A DNA stretch of 64,000 nucleotides from Microthyrium microscopicum (GCA_010405405.1 MU004234.1:1817563-1881562); one strand, 5' to 3'; positions 1 to 13,113 are shown, counted from the stretch's first letter. Made by a program: numbers and translations. The notes: generated from the sequence alone by a model not told the origin.

Positions 1-3000
1 CGCTTATTAGCTCCTTATATAATTTAAGTACTTCTATATTAAATTTTACGCTTTACGCATATTTTGCGTATTATTAATAAATACGTAGAGGCGTTTAATA
101 ATTCTTATTAGATTACTATAGTTATACTATAGATTTAACTAATTAGCATTTAGCAACACTATCCTTAATTAGGATTAGCGTTACTAAAGGTACTAGCAAA
201 TTTATAAATACTAACTAGAGCAATATAAATTTAGCATTATTTATTAGAATAAAGACTACTTAGAGGCCTAAGCTTTGCTCTATAATATTCTTCTTAAATC
301 TATAGAAGCATTTATATTATTTCCTCTCTACTAACTATAAAATATATTTACCTTGTTCCTTATTAATTTATATTTATTAAATCTATTAAATTAGTTCTAA
401 TTTATTAAGAAATACTATATTATTTAGTTACGTATTACTATAAGTAAGGTACTACTTATTCCTAATCTTAAACTAGTATTAAGTAACTCTTATATTGCCT
501 ATAAGCGTAATAGCGTTAATATTTAAAGCTATTTAGTTTTACCCTACCGTAGCAAAGATAGCTACTTTGCTAAGAAGCTAGTCGTTCTAAATATAGGAAC
601 TAATTAATAGTCTACTATTACATTAACGCTATAGTAAGAAAGTATCTTAATAATTAAATCTATTAAAAAGTTACCTCTATTACCTAAAGTAGCTTTAGAT
701 AATAAAGATAAAGAATTCCTTTATTAAAATACTTAAGTTAATATTAACATTTAATAACCTTATAAAATCATTACTAGACTATTAACTATAGTACTTATTA
801 CACTAGTAAGCATAATAAAAGAGCTAAGATTAAAAGGTAAAGAAGTATTAACCTCTAGTACCATTATTAGTAATTTATTAGACAAAGATATATTAAAAGT
901 AAGATTACCTATTAATATTTACTATTAATTAGAATTACTAGTACGCAAAAAAGAACCTTATAACGTTCTTATATTATTTTTACCCTATCTACTCCTAGAA
1001 CTAGTAGACCTTAATAGTAAAGTTATATTACTCACTAGTATAAAGCCTTTATTTATATAAGCCTTATATAGAGTTAGACTAGAGGTAAAAAAATAGATAT
1101 TAATAGTTCTTTAGAATAATCCTAATAATTCTACTACTCTTTAGAAATATTATATATTAATATCTAATAGTAAGTATCTAAACTAATATATTAAGTTTAT
1201 AGAAAAAGATTAATTCTTTAAATAACTATATACTACGTTAATAATTAATTAAACTATAGTATTATATTACTAGTCTACTTAAAAACTTTAAAATTAGCTA
1301 GTAGAAGAACTTATAGACGCTAATATAAAAGTAGGTTAACTAAGTAAATTAGTAAAAGTACTACAAAAAGAAGTAGCTACCTATTAGTAAATAATAATAG
1401 ATCTTAAAGCACTTACTAGCTAAATTTATTATAACTATAAGTTAGTACTAACTACTACTTATTTAAATAAATAAGTAGCTTTTACTAAATTAGTAAAGAA
1501 GCGCAATACTAATCTACAATATTATAAGCTAGTTATTAACCTTTACTATTAGGTCTAAGAACTTAAGGATAGACTTTAAATAAATTTAAACTAAGCTTAT
1601 ATTAACCTAGATAATTTAGAAAATAATATCTTCTTAGATTATTCTATACTATAAGTAACATATCTAGTAGTTTTATACTTATAGCTTTAAGCCTAAGGAA
1701 TACACTATATCTTATTATTATTAGTAGCTAATAATACCTCTTTAGTAATACTTACAAAGTTTAAAGAACCTAGTAATTTTAAAAGTAAACCTACATACTA
1801 TAAATAATAGAAGGAAAAAATATTAGATATACTTCTTAATAAGAATATATATTTATACGTCTCTACTAAAAAGAAAAAGATTAAGTTTATCTATATTTAT
1901 TATATTAGCCCTACTTATAGTATTATAGTTATATAGAAAAGTTATAAGTTAAAAGACCTTTATAGTACTATAAAAGAAATATAGATAGATCTAGATAGTT
2001 ATTACTACTCTAAGAACGCTTTTAAAGATACTAAGGCATAGTTAAAGTTCTTAGATACTAAGATAAAAGATATAAAAGGTCTTTAAGCCTTTATTAACTA
2101 CTTCTTAATAAATTTAATAGATATAAAACTATCTAAGTATAAGAAGATTATTAAATTACAAAATCTTATTAACTATAAGTTTACAAATCTACTAGTAAGC
2201 TAATATTTTAGTAGTTTTATTATATTTTACGCTTAACTTTACCTAATTACATACTAAATTAATTATAAGCCTACTACTATAAATAATACCTCTTATAGCT
2301 ATAATAATAATTAGTCTACTAATAAAGAAGCCTAAAATAATAAAACTAGTAACGTTAACTATCCTATAAACGTCTTTAATGCTTTAAAAATAGATAAACG
2401 TTATATCTATTATAAGTAAAAGAGTTACTACTACTTTAATAAGACTACGCTATATAAAGATTAGGAACCCTTATTTAATAATAAGATTAAAACCTTAATT
2501 ATACTTTTAGTAATAATATTTATAAAAGTTTAAAAAGAATAGTAACCCTTTATAGAAAATATTACTAAGAATAATAATTATTAGTCTTTAAACTAGATAC
2601 TTTTTTACTAAGCTATAAGAAAGAGCTAAATAAGATTAAAATATATAATAAAAGAAAGAAACATACCTTTAATACTAATACTAAGCGTATAAAGAAGATA
2701 TTTTATTAATATAATAAAGAGTAGTACTAAAATACTAAGAAAGCTAAAGAAACATTCTATTAGGCTAAAGAAGACTATAAAAATATTAAAGAGAAAATAT
2801 AAGAAAAGACTAAGAAAATACTTAGCTACCTTTACTAGCATATTTAGTACCTTAAGTATAAAAATACTATTTATAAGAGATAAGTTTTACTAGTATACTT
2901 ATACGCTATCTATATTTTACTAGCCTTTATTATACTAATAGTATAGCTTTAAAATATTAAAAAAAAAGATTCTATTATTAGATTATAATAAACTATTATT

Positions 3001-6000
3001 AACTTAGTATTTATACTATAGTATTTAACCTACTTTAATGCTAATATTTTAATTAATACTAGTAGTAACGTAATAAGAATTATTAACTCTTATTATCTTT
3101 AGTAATATAATATTCCTACTTTTTAACTTATACATCTACGCTTAGTAATACTTATTAATAGCAAGTTAGTATCTATAATTAATAAAGCTACTATCCTTAA
3201 CCTACGTATTAAATACTACGTTAAGTAGATTAGCTATTTTGTTATAAAAGTAGCTTCTTATAATCTAATCTTAGAAGCACTCTAGCTAGATTAATATAAA
3301 GTTAACTTATATAAAAGTTTAAGAATATTAACCTTCTATAGTATAAGATATATTATAAATTATATTATATTACGACGCCTAATTACTATAGACCTAAAAA
3401 AACAATTTATAAACTTAGAATTACTTAAAGAATTAGATATTACTTTTATATCTATAGTAGCATTTAAGAAACTAATAAAGCGTAAAGACGTTATAGTTAA
3501 TATATTCTAGCCTAAAGATTTTAATAACAAAAAAGAAAAGAAACCTCCTAATAGTAATAAAAATAATAATAATAAATTTACTATAAACCTTATTATATAT
3601 ACTATATTAGAGAAAGACTATCTTAAATAGTAAGATAAGTAAGATTACTCTTACTTATTAAGAGAGAAGATCTTAAAACTTATCTTAAAACGTTTTTACT
3701 AACATTTTAAAGTCTTTAATCTAAAGCGTTTAAATATTTTTATATCTTACTATAATAAATATAATTACGCTATTAATCTTATTCCTAACGCTAAAATTTT
3801 AAAACGTTAATTTATATTAATATTACTAAAATAAGCCTTAGTTATTAAATAATATATTAAGAGTTTACTCTAGCGTAATTTTGCTATAGGTTTAAAATCT
3901 TAATATACTATATTTATACTTTGCGTAAGTAAGCTAAGAGAAGGTATCTACGTCTATATTAATTATTATAGGTTAAATAATATTACTATTAAAAATAGTA
4001 ATATTCTACTACTTATTAGTAAGATACTTATACGCCTTATAAAGGTAAAGTATTACTTTAAGTTTAACGTTATTACTACCTTTAAACATATTTATATTAA
4101 ACTTAGAAATAAATATAAGATAGTATTCTTAATACGCTATAGCCTATTTAAGTTTAAAGTGCTACTTTTTAGCCTTATAAAAAGACTAGAGACATTCTAA
4201 GTATACATTAATTATACGCTAATATAATTTTTAGACAATTTTATAACTATTTATTTAGATAATATTCTAGTATTTAGCAAGATACTAAAAGAATATAACG
4301 CCTACATATATTTAGTACTAGATATATTAGAACATATAAGCTTATTCTTTAATATTAAGAAGTTAGAGTTTACTATTTAAGAAGTAAAATACCTTAGTCT
4401 AATTATTACTATAGAAGGCATTAAGATAGACTCTTTAAAGGTTAATATAGTAGTTAATTAAAAATAACTAAGCTATTTTAAAAATATTTAGGCATTTTTT
4501 AAATTTACTAACTTCTACTAATAGTTTATCTTTAATTACTCTACTATAGTAGTACCCTTAATAAATCTTACTTAGAAAGATGCTTTAGCTATATTCCCTT
4601 AGAATCCTAATAGGCCTAAAGAACAAGCTTTTAAAAAGCTAAAAGTAGACTTTACTAGCATACTAATATTTTAATACTTTAACTATACTAAAAAAACTTA
4701 GATAGAAATAAATACATTAGATTAGACTTACGCTATTATATTATTACAAAAAAATACAAATAGTAATCTAAGACTAGTTACCTTCCTCTTTAAAAAGATA
4801 TTACTAGTAGAATATAATTATAATATTTACAATAAGAAACTACTTACTATTATCTACGCTTTTAAAGAATAAAAGCCTAAATTATTTAGTACTAAAGATA
4901 TTATAAAAGTATTCTTAAATTATTAAAATCTTTAAATCTTTATAAAGATTAAGAAGCTTATACACTATCAAATACGCTAGGCTAAATTCTTATTATAGTT
5001 TTACTTCTTAATTAAGTATCACTCTAGTAAAGATAATAGTAAAGTTAACACTTTAACCTAAAGATTATAGAATATATCCTAAAGTAATAAAGACCTATAG
5101 GTTAAGTAATAGCATTAACTACTCTTATTCCTATATTAATTTAGTACTAAACAAGCTATTAAACTAGCTATAATACTTATTAACCTTATTACTTTATCCT
5201 TTATATAGATAGCTATACTTACGTTAGATAAGCTAAATATTACTATAGTAAGAGAGTCTAATTTAGAACCTATTATAGAAAGCTTTTAGAATAGAGCTTT
5301 AGCTAGTTTAGATAATTTACTACTAGTTAACACTAAATTTCTAAATTTTAATCTAAAGTAGTTTATATAAGAAGTAATAAAAGTAAGTAAGAGAAATAAG
5401 TTACTTATCACGATTTAACTAGTAAAGGCATAGAAAGACTACTTTTTATTCTTTAGTATACTAGATTAGAATTAAATCAAATTAATAGATTATAAGGCTC
5501 TACTAAATAGTACTATCCTTTATTAATAAAAGTTGTTTATACTAATAACGCATTTACGAAATAAAGTAATAAAATAAGCGTATTAATATAAAGTTATAAA
5601 TTATAGAAGAACTATAACAACCTACTACTACCTTTAATAAGATTATTAGTAGCTAAGAATATTAAAATACGTTAAAAAATATATTAAAGGTTATTACTAT
5701 ATTTTTACAAAACTAATACGCTAAAAGAAGTAAGGGCTCTTTCATTCGTTCTTTTTGCTAGATTAGGCTTAGTCTAACATCTTTATAAACTTTGCTATTT
5801 TACTACTACGTTATATATACTAAGATATAATTTACTAGTATATTATAATTATTATTAATTATTTAACGCAATTACAATAGTTTATTACCCTCTTAAGTCT
5901 TTTAATAAAAATAATAGTTATAGTATTTATTAATTAAGTATAAAAGTTATATAGTTAGCTAGATTCTATCCTTTTAGATTAAGGAACTTAATTTATTTAC

Positions 6001-7508
6001 CTTTTAGGGTCACCTATATAAATATATAGGCGTTATATTAAGATTAAGCACTACCTAGCATCTAGAGTCTAATAACATTACTAAAATAACTATTACTACC
6101 TTAAAATAGTATCTTAGATCCTTTATTAATTAGGATTAGGATAATTAGGTAGCTCTATTACTATTTACTAAATTTATAGTAAATTCTACTATAAGTGCTA
6201 CTACTAATTTTATACCTTTTAAGATATAAAACAGTTTTCTACTAAAATTAGAACTTAAGTCTACTTACTATTTATTATCTAAAGTATTATACGCTTCTAT
6301 TATAGCGCGTAAAGAAGTCGTTGCTACTAATTAAGTATAAAATAGTTAAAAAAAGCTTTATAAATTCTTAAAGAAGTAATTAGTATAGGTTTAGGCTTAA
6401 TAAAAGCTCTATACTAATAAGTATTAACGTCTAGTATTAGATCTCTATCCTAAGAACTAAATACGCCTTAACGTTTAAAATTATAATATAACTCATTCTT
6501 TAAAAATACTTAACGATAAAAGCGCTAGTTCCTTTAAGATATTATATAAAATTAATAAAGTAACCTATAAATTAGATCTTCTTAAATTAATAAAGATATA
6601 TCTAGTATTCTACACTTAGCTACTATATCTAATTAATAATAATATATATCTATTATAGAAATTAAATCTGCCCTTAGTAGTTATTAGTAAAAAAGAAAGT
6701 AAAGAGGAATAGCTTATTAATACTATTATTAATAGTAAATAAAATAGTAGAAGTAAGAATAAGGTACTTAAATATAAAATTAAATAAATAAGATTTTATA
6801 ATAAAACTTAATAGCCCTAAAAAGATACTATTAACGTACCTAATACTATATTAGAATTCTATAGGCTTTATCCTTAGAAGCCTAGTTTATACCCTTCTTA
6901 GTCCTTGCTAGTAAATAAAATTAAAGAAGAAGATTATAATATTAATAAACTACTTATAAATTAGAATTATATAGCATAAAAAGTATTATATTTATTTATT
7001 TTTATTAAAGCATTATACCCCTAGTTTAGTTTTTTAATTTACGCTACTAAAAAGATTATAGAATACTATAAACTAGCTTAAATAGACATCCTCTTCTTTA
7101 TTAAATAGATTTAGATAGTACTAAGGTAAGTAGATAATATATTACTATATTTCTTAGTAGTAATATATATAAAGGAGTTTTATATTTATATAGACTAGCC
7201 TAGCTTAGCTTAGATTAACTTAGACTAGACTAAAATAAATTAGATTAGAATACAGCCTATAAGGTTTATTTTAGAGAGAAAGAGTTATATAAGGAATCCT
7301 TACAAGTTTAGTATTATAGTATTTAGATATAGAGATCTAATCTTATAGATAAGATCTCTTTATCCCGTTTAGGATTAGTATATCTAAAGATCTCTTAGGC
7401 CCTATATCTTTATATCTATAGCTATATCCCTAGATCTCTTCTCTTCGTACTTAGATCCTACAATACTAGCTACTTTCTGCTCACCTGTCGCGCCCATTAG
7501 CTCCTTAC
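1..7508 (+). mobile_element. Ty3/gypsy chromovirus LTR retrotransposon fossil, RIP-degraded
   Basis: This is a dead LTR retrotransposon on the plus strand, recognised from conserved blocks still visible through heavy AT conversion. In order I see a gag-like region before about 2,600 with a zinc-knuckle-like stretch near 2,400, a reverse transcriptase core around 3,950-4,290, RNase H around 4,650-4,900, integrase around 5,400-6,650, and a chromodomain-like block around 6,690-6,900 at the end of pol. That order (RT, RNase H, integrase, chromodomain) is diagnostic of Ty3/gypsy chromoviruses. The element is broken throughout, with very many interruptions in every frame. The left LTR is cut by the window edge: only its last 19 or so bases are present. 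RIP probably acted on it, so sequence divergence cannot be used to date insertion. It is old enough to be saturated with TA-type changes. The protease position is not clear to me. Confidence 0.85.
7165..7508 (+). repeat. 3' LTR of the gypsy fossil (approximate limits)
   Basis: The right limit is set by a 19-base stretch (7,490-7,508) that matches window bases 1-19 except for C-to-T differences, as expected of the two LTR ends of one element. It finishes in CTCCTTACA. An approximate inverted copy of that terminus (ATAAAGGAG near 7,167-7,175) marks the likely left limit, giving an LTR of about 340 bp. An imperfect run of roughly 10-bp units of the type CTTAGATTAG lies at about 7,196-7,256. The left limit could be off by tens of bases. 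Confidence 0.6.
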
Positions 7509-7667
7509 ACTCCTCTTATATAGTAAGACTAGCTCTATTCTCTACATTCTCTATATCTAAAGCTAGATTAACCTTTATAGCTAAATTATCTATATAGTAG
7601 GATATATATAGTAATTTATACTTACTTACTATATAAAAATAAGATCTCTCTATATCTTATCTAGCCC

Positions 7668-7755
7668 TTAAAACTAGCCTATATTTAAGAAAAGCTCTTA
7701 AAGTAGGCCTATACTTAAGGAAAGCTCTTAGAGTAGGCCTATACTTAAGAGATAT
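7668..7755. repeat. 30-bp tandem repeat, about 2.5 copies
   Basis: A 30-base unit beginning GCCTATACTTAAG and ending in AGAGTAG or AAAGTAG is repeated head to tail two and a half times. Copies differ mostly by transitions, consistent with the RIP imprint of the surrounding tract. Confidence 0.75.
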
Positions 7756-9539
7756 AGTTCAAACTTACTATAGGTCTTAAGTAGGTAATAGTAAATTAAG
7801 AGGTATAGTTAAAGTATACGCTACTAGTAAAGATATTAATATAAATAGACTAATACTATATAGCATAGTAGAAGGTAGTTACATTATACTATAAGTAGAT
7901 TTAACTAGTAATAAGAATAGTATGCTAAGAAAATAGATAAACTATAGTAGCTAATCTATAAGAGCTAAGTAGAAAGATAGCGCTAGTATTTATATATATA
8001 ATAAAGTAATATAATATACTCTAAATATGCCTACTATAGCTTAAGAAGTATAAAGTATAAAAAGACGTTATTTATCTTACTTATTCTACGTTTTAGCTTA
8101 AAGATTAGCTTTATCTTCTACCCTCTTATGCGCTTAACTCTAAGTAGCGTTAATTTCTTACTTATACTTCTTAAATTCTATATCTCTTAACTCTTTCTCT
8201 CTATCTAGCTTTTCTTAAGATTAATAATTACGTTCTATAATATAACTCGCCTTAGTAGCTTAAGAATTAAGACGAGCTTATATTAATATATTAATAACTT
8301 ATATAACTATACCTTATACTTCTCTCTATTCTTATTCTACCTACTTATTACTAGTATAAGCCTTACGCTCTCTCTAATACTTAAGTACTTCTAGTAAAGG
8401 ATTTATAATAGAACTATTAACTAAATAAGTAGATACTTATTACTATAATTAAGAACCTATAATAGAGTAGTAAAGACTATTATTATTAATAAAATAAGAG
8501 TAATCTTTATTTAGATATTCCCTTTTATTATAAACGTAAATAAATAAAATTTCATCCTATCTAGCTTACTTAGTAGTAAATACATTACCCTAAAGAGTAA
8601 TATAATCTATAAGCTAATTTTAATAAGGAGTAAGTATTAAAGTATATTTACTAATATTACTAGTAATAGCTAACGTAGTAGGCGCCTTTAGCTCTATTTT
8701 ATAACGTATATTTATATTAACTTTATAACAACTACTCTTTAAGTAATTAGTATAATAAAAGATATCTAATACCTATATCTATAAATTAAAAAGTTTAATA
8801 GTTAAGTTAATTAGAGTAGTAGAAGTAAAGGTAGCTAATTTATACGTAGATTTCTAGTTAATATAGATATTATTAACTATATAATCTTAATCTTTTATAT
8901 ATCTACTTAAAGTAACTAACTTTCTCTTAATTATAGTAATAAAGAACTCTATATAATTAATTCTACTATGATCCTAAACTATAATAAAAGTACTACTACT
9001 TACTTTAATATAGACCTTAAGGGTAAAATTAATAATATAGTCTACTAAAGCCCTTAACGTATTACTAGTATTTAGATTAACGTTACTACTAGGTATAATT
9101 AACTTATTAACCCTAGTATACTTCTTCTATATAGAATAATACCTCTCCTTTTACTTCTCCTTCTACTATAGTATAAATTTATAGCGCTTAGTAGTAGTAG
9201 GCATAGGTAAGCTACCCTCTTTGCCTTTATCTTTATTAACATCTTTGTTATTATTAATATCTTTAACCTTATTAATATCTTTAATATCGTCTAGCCTACT
9301 TAAGCTATTATTATCCTTATCCTTAATATTATCTAACCTACTTATCTTATTATTACTAACTATCTTAACCCTATTATCTTTATTATTAATACTAGACTTA
9401 AAAGTAATATATTTACCTCTAAACGTTACTAACTTTATAGTTACCCTCTTATCTACTAGTATTATTAAAGAATATCTATCTATAATATAGTAGGTAACCC
9501 TCTTATTACTCTTAAGATTACTCTAAGCAATAACTTTAG

Positions 9540-9710
9540 CCTTCTTAGGGATTAGTTTAGTAGTAAGCATCTTATTAAGATTTAATTTAGTAGTAAGCGT
9601 CTTCTTAAGAATTAGTTTAATAGTAAGCGTCTTCTTAAGAATTAGTTTAGCAATAGGTTTCTTTATAGAAATAGGTTTAGCTATAGGTATCTTTTTAGTA
9701 TTTAGTATAG
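9540..9710 (-). repeat. 30-bp tandem repeat encoding a Lys-rich decapeptide relic
   Basis: A unit of about 30 bases (core CTTCTTAAGAATTAGTTTA) occurs about five times in a row with small differences. Because the period is a multiple of three and one minus-strand frame stays open across it, it probably once encoded a Lys/Leu/Thr-rich decapeptide repeat. Confidence 0.65.
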
Positions 9711-10540
9711 CCTTACTCTTTACGTTCTAAATTTTAAGCGCTATAACTATTTTCTTAAATAACGTAGTAGCTTCTACTACTTCTACTTATTTTTCTACTT
9801 TAGCGTCTAGTTGTTCCTATCTATAGCACGCCTAGTTAGTAATATTACTAGATTTTACGAATATAAAATTAATATAGAGAGTAATTAAGTTAAAATTACT
9901 AACGAAGTTATAGAACTAGAAACTAAGGATTACTTATAATATAGACTTAGGAATCTAATTTAAGCAACGTAATTAGGTACCTAAAGTATCTATTATAAGG
10001 CTAGGTTCGTTATTAGCCTTCTTTTTAGCTCTAGGATTAGGACTAGAGGTATTTATAATAAGATTATTATCTAAGAATAGATTAGTTTACGCGTAGGTAT
10101 ACTTCTTAGTAGTAGAACGTTTATTTACTATATTTTTTATACTAAAATAATAACAAAGCTAAGGAGAATAAGAAGAGATATATAAATATATAAATTTTGT
10201 ACTATTTATAAGAGTATAATATAATTTAGTATAAAATATTAAAATTACGATGTACGAAGATATAAAGAGTGCTGCGCGAGAATTTAAGGCCTAAGCGCCC
10301 TCTAAAAATAATTCTACATACGGCAAATATAAAAATTCTGCTTAAATCCTACTTAAATCCTGACTCTTTATCCTTACTATCGCTTCATGGAAGCCAACTC
10401 AATGAATTAACAACTAAAATTAGCACGCCCATTGGAATCCTTAGAGCCATTGAGACTCAAAAGCATACGTACTTTCTAGCAAAGTTCCAGGCAGTAGAAT
10501 AAGCCTGACTTACCACGTTCTTTTAAGCTTTTAAGCTTAC

Positions 10541-11546
10541 GAGTAGTTCCTTGGGTTAAGTTTCTACTCCCCCCTCCCAGAGGCCCCCCCTATCCAGAGG
10601 CCCCCCCAGCACCTCCTAGCCACTCCCGCCGTCAGCACATACCAAGTTAAAAGACGCCATAGTGTCACCACCAAATTGATTGATTGGCCACGTAGACAAG
10701 ATAGCACATTTTGGTAAAGTAAGGAATTCAAGCATAAACCTAAGGCACCAGCGGACGCGTCTAGATACCAAACAAACCTAAAAATTAGCGACAGCGACGT
10801 CAGAGAGGTGCGCGCGCGCGTGAAGCACGTATGTGTAGGGGTAGGGAGCACCAGGGAACGGGATCCACGTAGAAACAGGCACAGGAATAGGTAGGGGAAC
10901 AGGCGTGGGAGCAGGCGCAGGAACGGGAGCTCAAAAGACGTAATTAAAGGTGTTAAAGATGTTGAAGATATTAAAGATGTTAAGCTACCAAAACACGTCT
11001 TTAGAGGTGAAGGAGTAAACGCTAAGCCTTACCAAGCCTACTTATAATTGGTCGATATTGCTTATCGATCAGATTGATTAGATTAGATTGCCAAGGCTTA
11101 GCAGTGATCCTTCACCTGAAGACATGTTTTGGTAGCTCAACATCTTTAACATCTTCAACATCTTCAATCACGTCTTTTAAGCTCCCGTTCCTGCGCCTGT
11201 TCCCGCGCCTGTTCCCCTACCTGTTCCTATGCCTATTCCTACGTAGATCCCGTTCCCTAGTGCTCCCTACCCCTACACATACGTGCTTTGCGCGCGCGCG
11301 CGTCTCTAACGTCGCTGTCGCTAATTTTCAGGTTTGTTTGGTATCTAGACGCGTCCTTCAAGGGCCGCTGGTGCCTTAGGTTTGTTAGGCAATTCCGTCC
11401 TAAGCTTAGGCTTGTCATTAATTTAGGTGGCGGCGCCACCTAACTTAGTAACAGGTCTAAGCTTAGGACGGATTTGGGCGAGGGGGGGCCTCTAGATAGG
11501 GGGGGCCTCTGGGAGGGGGGAGTGGAAACTGCTCCTGAGTAGTTCC
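10541..11546. mobile_element. Foldback / MULE-like element with very long inverted repeats
   Basis: The sequence between two 10-base direct repeats GAGTAGTTCC (10,541-10,550 and 11,537-11,546) is a large imperfect palindrome. The ends carry C-rich/G-rich inverted termini (10,560-10,608 against 11,482-11,529). An inner arm of about 300 bases (10,735-11,040) pairs with 11,085-11,390, including the CG dinucleotide runs at 10,810-10,820 and 11,290-11,302. The centre is near 11,062. About 130 bases on the left (10,609-10,735) and 90 on the right do not pair; the right one contains its own small palindrome around 11,396-11,472. Long terminal inverted repeats with a 9-10 bp target duplication are typical of Mutator-like and foldback elements. 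No transposase is encoded, so it would be non-autonomous. Confidence 0.7.
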
Positions 11547-13113
11547 TACACGAGCGGGTAGTTACCGTCTTACCGAACCGGAGAACTGCAGCATTCAAAG
11601 CCACCACAATCAATGCATCCGACATAGCCATGAACCAGTCTTTTCAAGCATGATACACGAAGCAAGCCCATTACGAAAAAGCCTTGTGCAAACCACAACA
11701 CCCGTTCTCTCACATCTTGTAGCCTAATCATGACGTCCCCTAACCCGCCACGCAAACCAGCACTGCTGCGGCTTTAGGTATGCGCTTCTCATCTTCCATC
11801 AGGCTGAACATTCCCCATCAAATCTATAAATTCCCACACCGAATAGCCATTGCCTCTCTTAAATCAATACCCATACCAGCGACCATCAAACAAGCGCTCA
11901 CAAGCAAAATGAACAACCAGCCGCGCACCAAACACCCATTTCGCCACCTAAAATCAAATACGAAACACGCGATGAAGCACTCCCCACAAAGCCTAAAGGG
12001 CTCCTTCCCGGAATGAAAGCCGAACCACAGGGCCTACTGAAGTATATAAGAGAGCGGTGTTATGGGTGGGGCATAGCGATCAGATCGCTGACGACCACGC
12101 TGTGGCTGTGGTCGTTGAGGAGTCCATGCTTGTGCATATGTAATGTTCCGCAGTATAAAACATGATTTGAGGTGTATGATGTTTGTCAACTATTTCATTG
12201 TGATTTTGTGAGCTTGATTTCTTTATTAGCTGGTGTCAATGATGTTCTGAAGGTTTAGATTTTGGATATTGGAAGAGGCTAAGAGGCCACGCGGAGAGAA
12301 TCCTTGTAGGAAACGTGGGCGAAATCGTGGGAGTAGAATGGTGGTATTCTGTCTGCCATCACGCCCAAGCTCTCCCTCTTTATATATCGATTTCCGCATG
12401 ACATGAAACGTAAAAAGATGAAGCAATTGGACAATGTTGAAAGACTCAAATGATCCATAGAAAGATGATTTGAGGCACGTTGAAGTTCGGCAGTTCGACG
12501 CGTAGCCAAGCTTGGCACCAGCCTTTTTGGGCCAAAGTCTTGAAGATGCAAGCTGTGTGGACAAGGGACCGGCGCCACGCGACGAGATAGCGTGCCAAAA
12601 GCGACCAGTACTATTCATAGACTTGACTGCATGCATTGCTATCTTCAACCTCTTCTCCTCTCTGTTCTCCATCATTCTTCCATCTATCTTCCCCGTTTCC
12701 TCCGCCTGTGAGACTCCCGCCATCTCCAGCCGCCTGCTACAAAACGCGATATCGGTCGTCATACAATTATAAGATGATGAGGTCACCGGCTTGACTCTGA
12801 TAACAATACACAAGGATCCAAAGAGCGAGAGAGATACGGCAGATATAATTCGATTTTTAGGTCGTTAATCTAGCGAAGGAAGAATTATTATAAGAACCGC
12901 TTCAAAGTAGTGGTATAAACACTCGCAGCTCTATGGCTGCTTGACAAAAGGAATTTCCCCACCCACCCATCCGCCGAGCCGACTTCTTTCCATCTAAAGA
13001 GTCCGAGACAACCCCAAAAAAGGTCCAGCGCCCGGCACCTGTCTCTTGGTCGGCTGAGCCATTTCACTGGCAATGCTGTACGTCTATAACTATGGGGTAT
13101 CGCAAATTTTTCT
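11547..13113. other. Intergenic, no supported gene
   Basis: Normal base composition returns here. Open frames on both strands overlap each other (for example at 12,226-12,813), begin at non-ATG codons or lack recognisable domains. I see no gene, RNA or repeat I can support. Confidence 0.5.

Larger units (their letters stand above)
7509..10250. repeat. Unidentified RIP-degraded AT-rich relic with coding-like minus-strand frames
   Basis: The AT-rich, TA-rich composition continues past the LTR to a sharp edge near 10,250. On the minus strand, reading from about 10,140 downward, long stretches look like decayed coding sequence: a segment rich in Lys, Thr, Ile and Leu with a decapeptide repeat (9,540-9,700), then Asp/Asn/Lys-rich low-complexity sequence (9,220-9,400). 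I do not recognise the family. It could be a second transposable element or a former host gene caught in the RIP block. No intact gene is present. Confidence 0.6.

Noticed and set aside
10269-10502. Plus-strand frame of 77 residues at the AT-block edge
   Set aside because: No recognisable family, no context, and a length expected by chance.
10560-10608. C-rich stretch considered as a telomere-like repeat
   Set aside because: It is not the TTAGGG/CCCTAA repeat of fungal telomeres and is mirrored at 11,482-11,529, so it is a terminus of the foldback element.
10564-11379. Two similar short frames on opposite strands
   Set aside because: They are images of the same sequence in the two palindrome arms and show no conserved protein.
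12226-12813. Minus-strand frame of about 195 residues
   Set aside because: No ATG at its start, no recognisable domain, and overlapping equally long frames on both strands.
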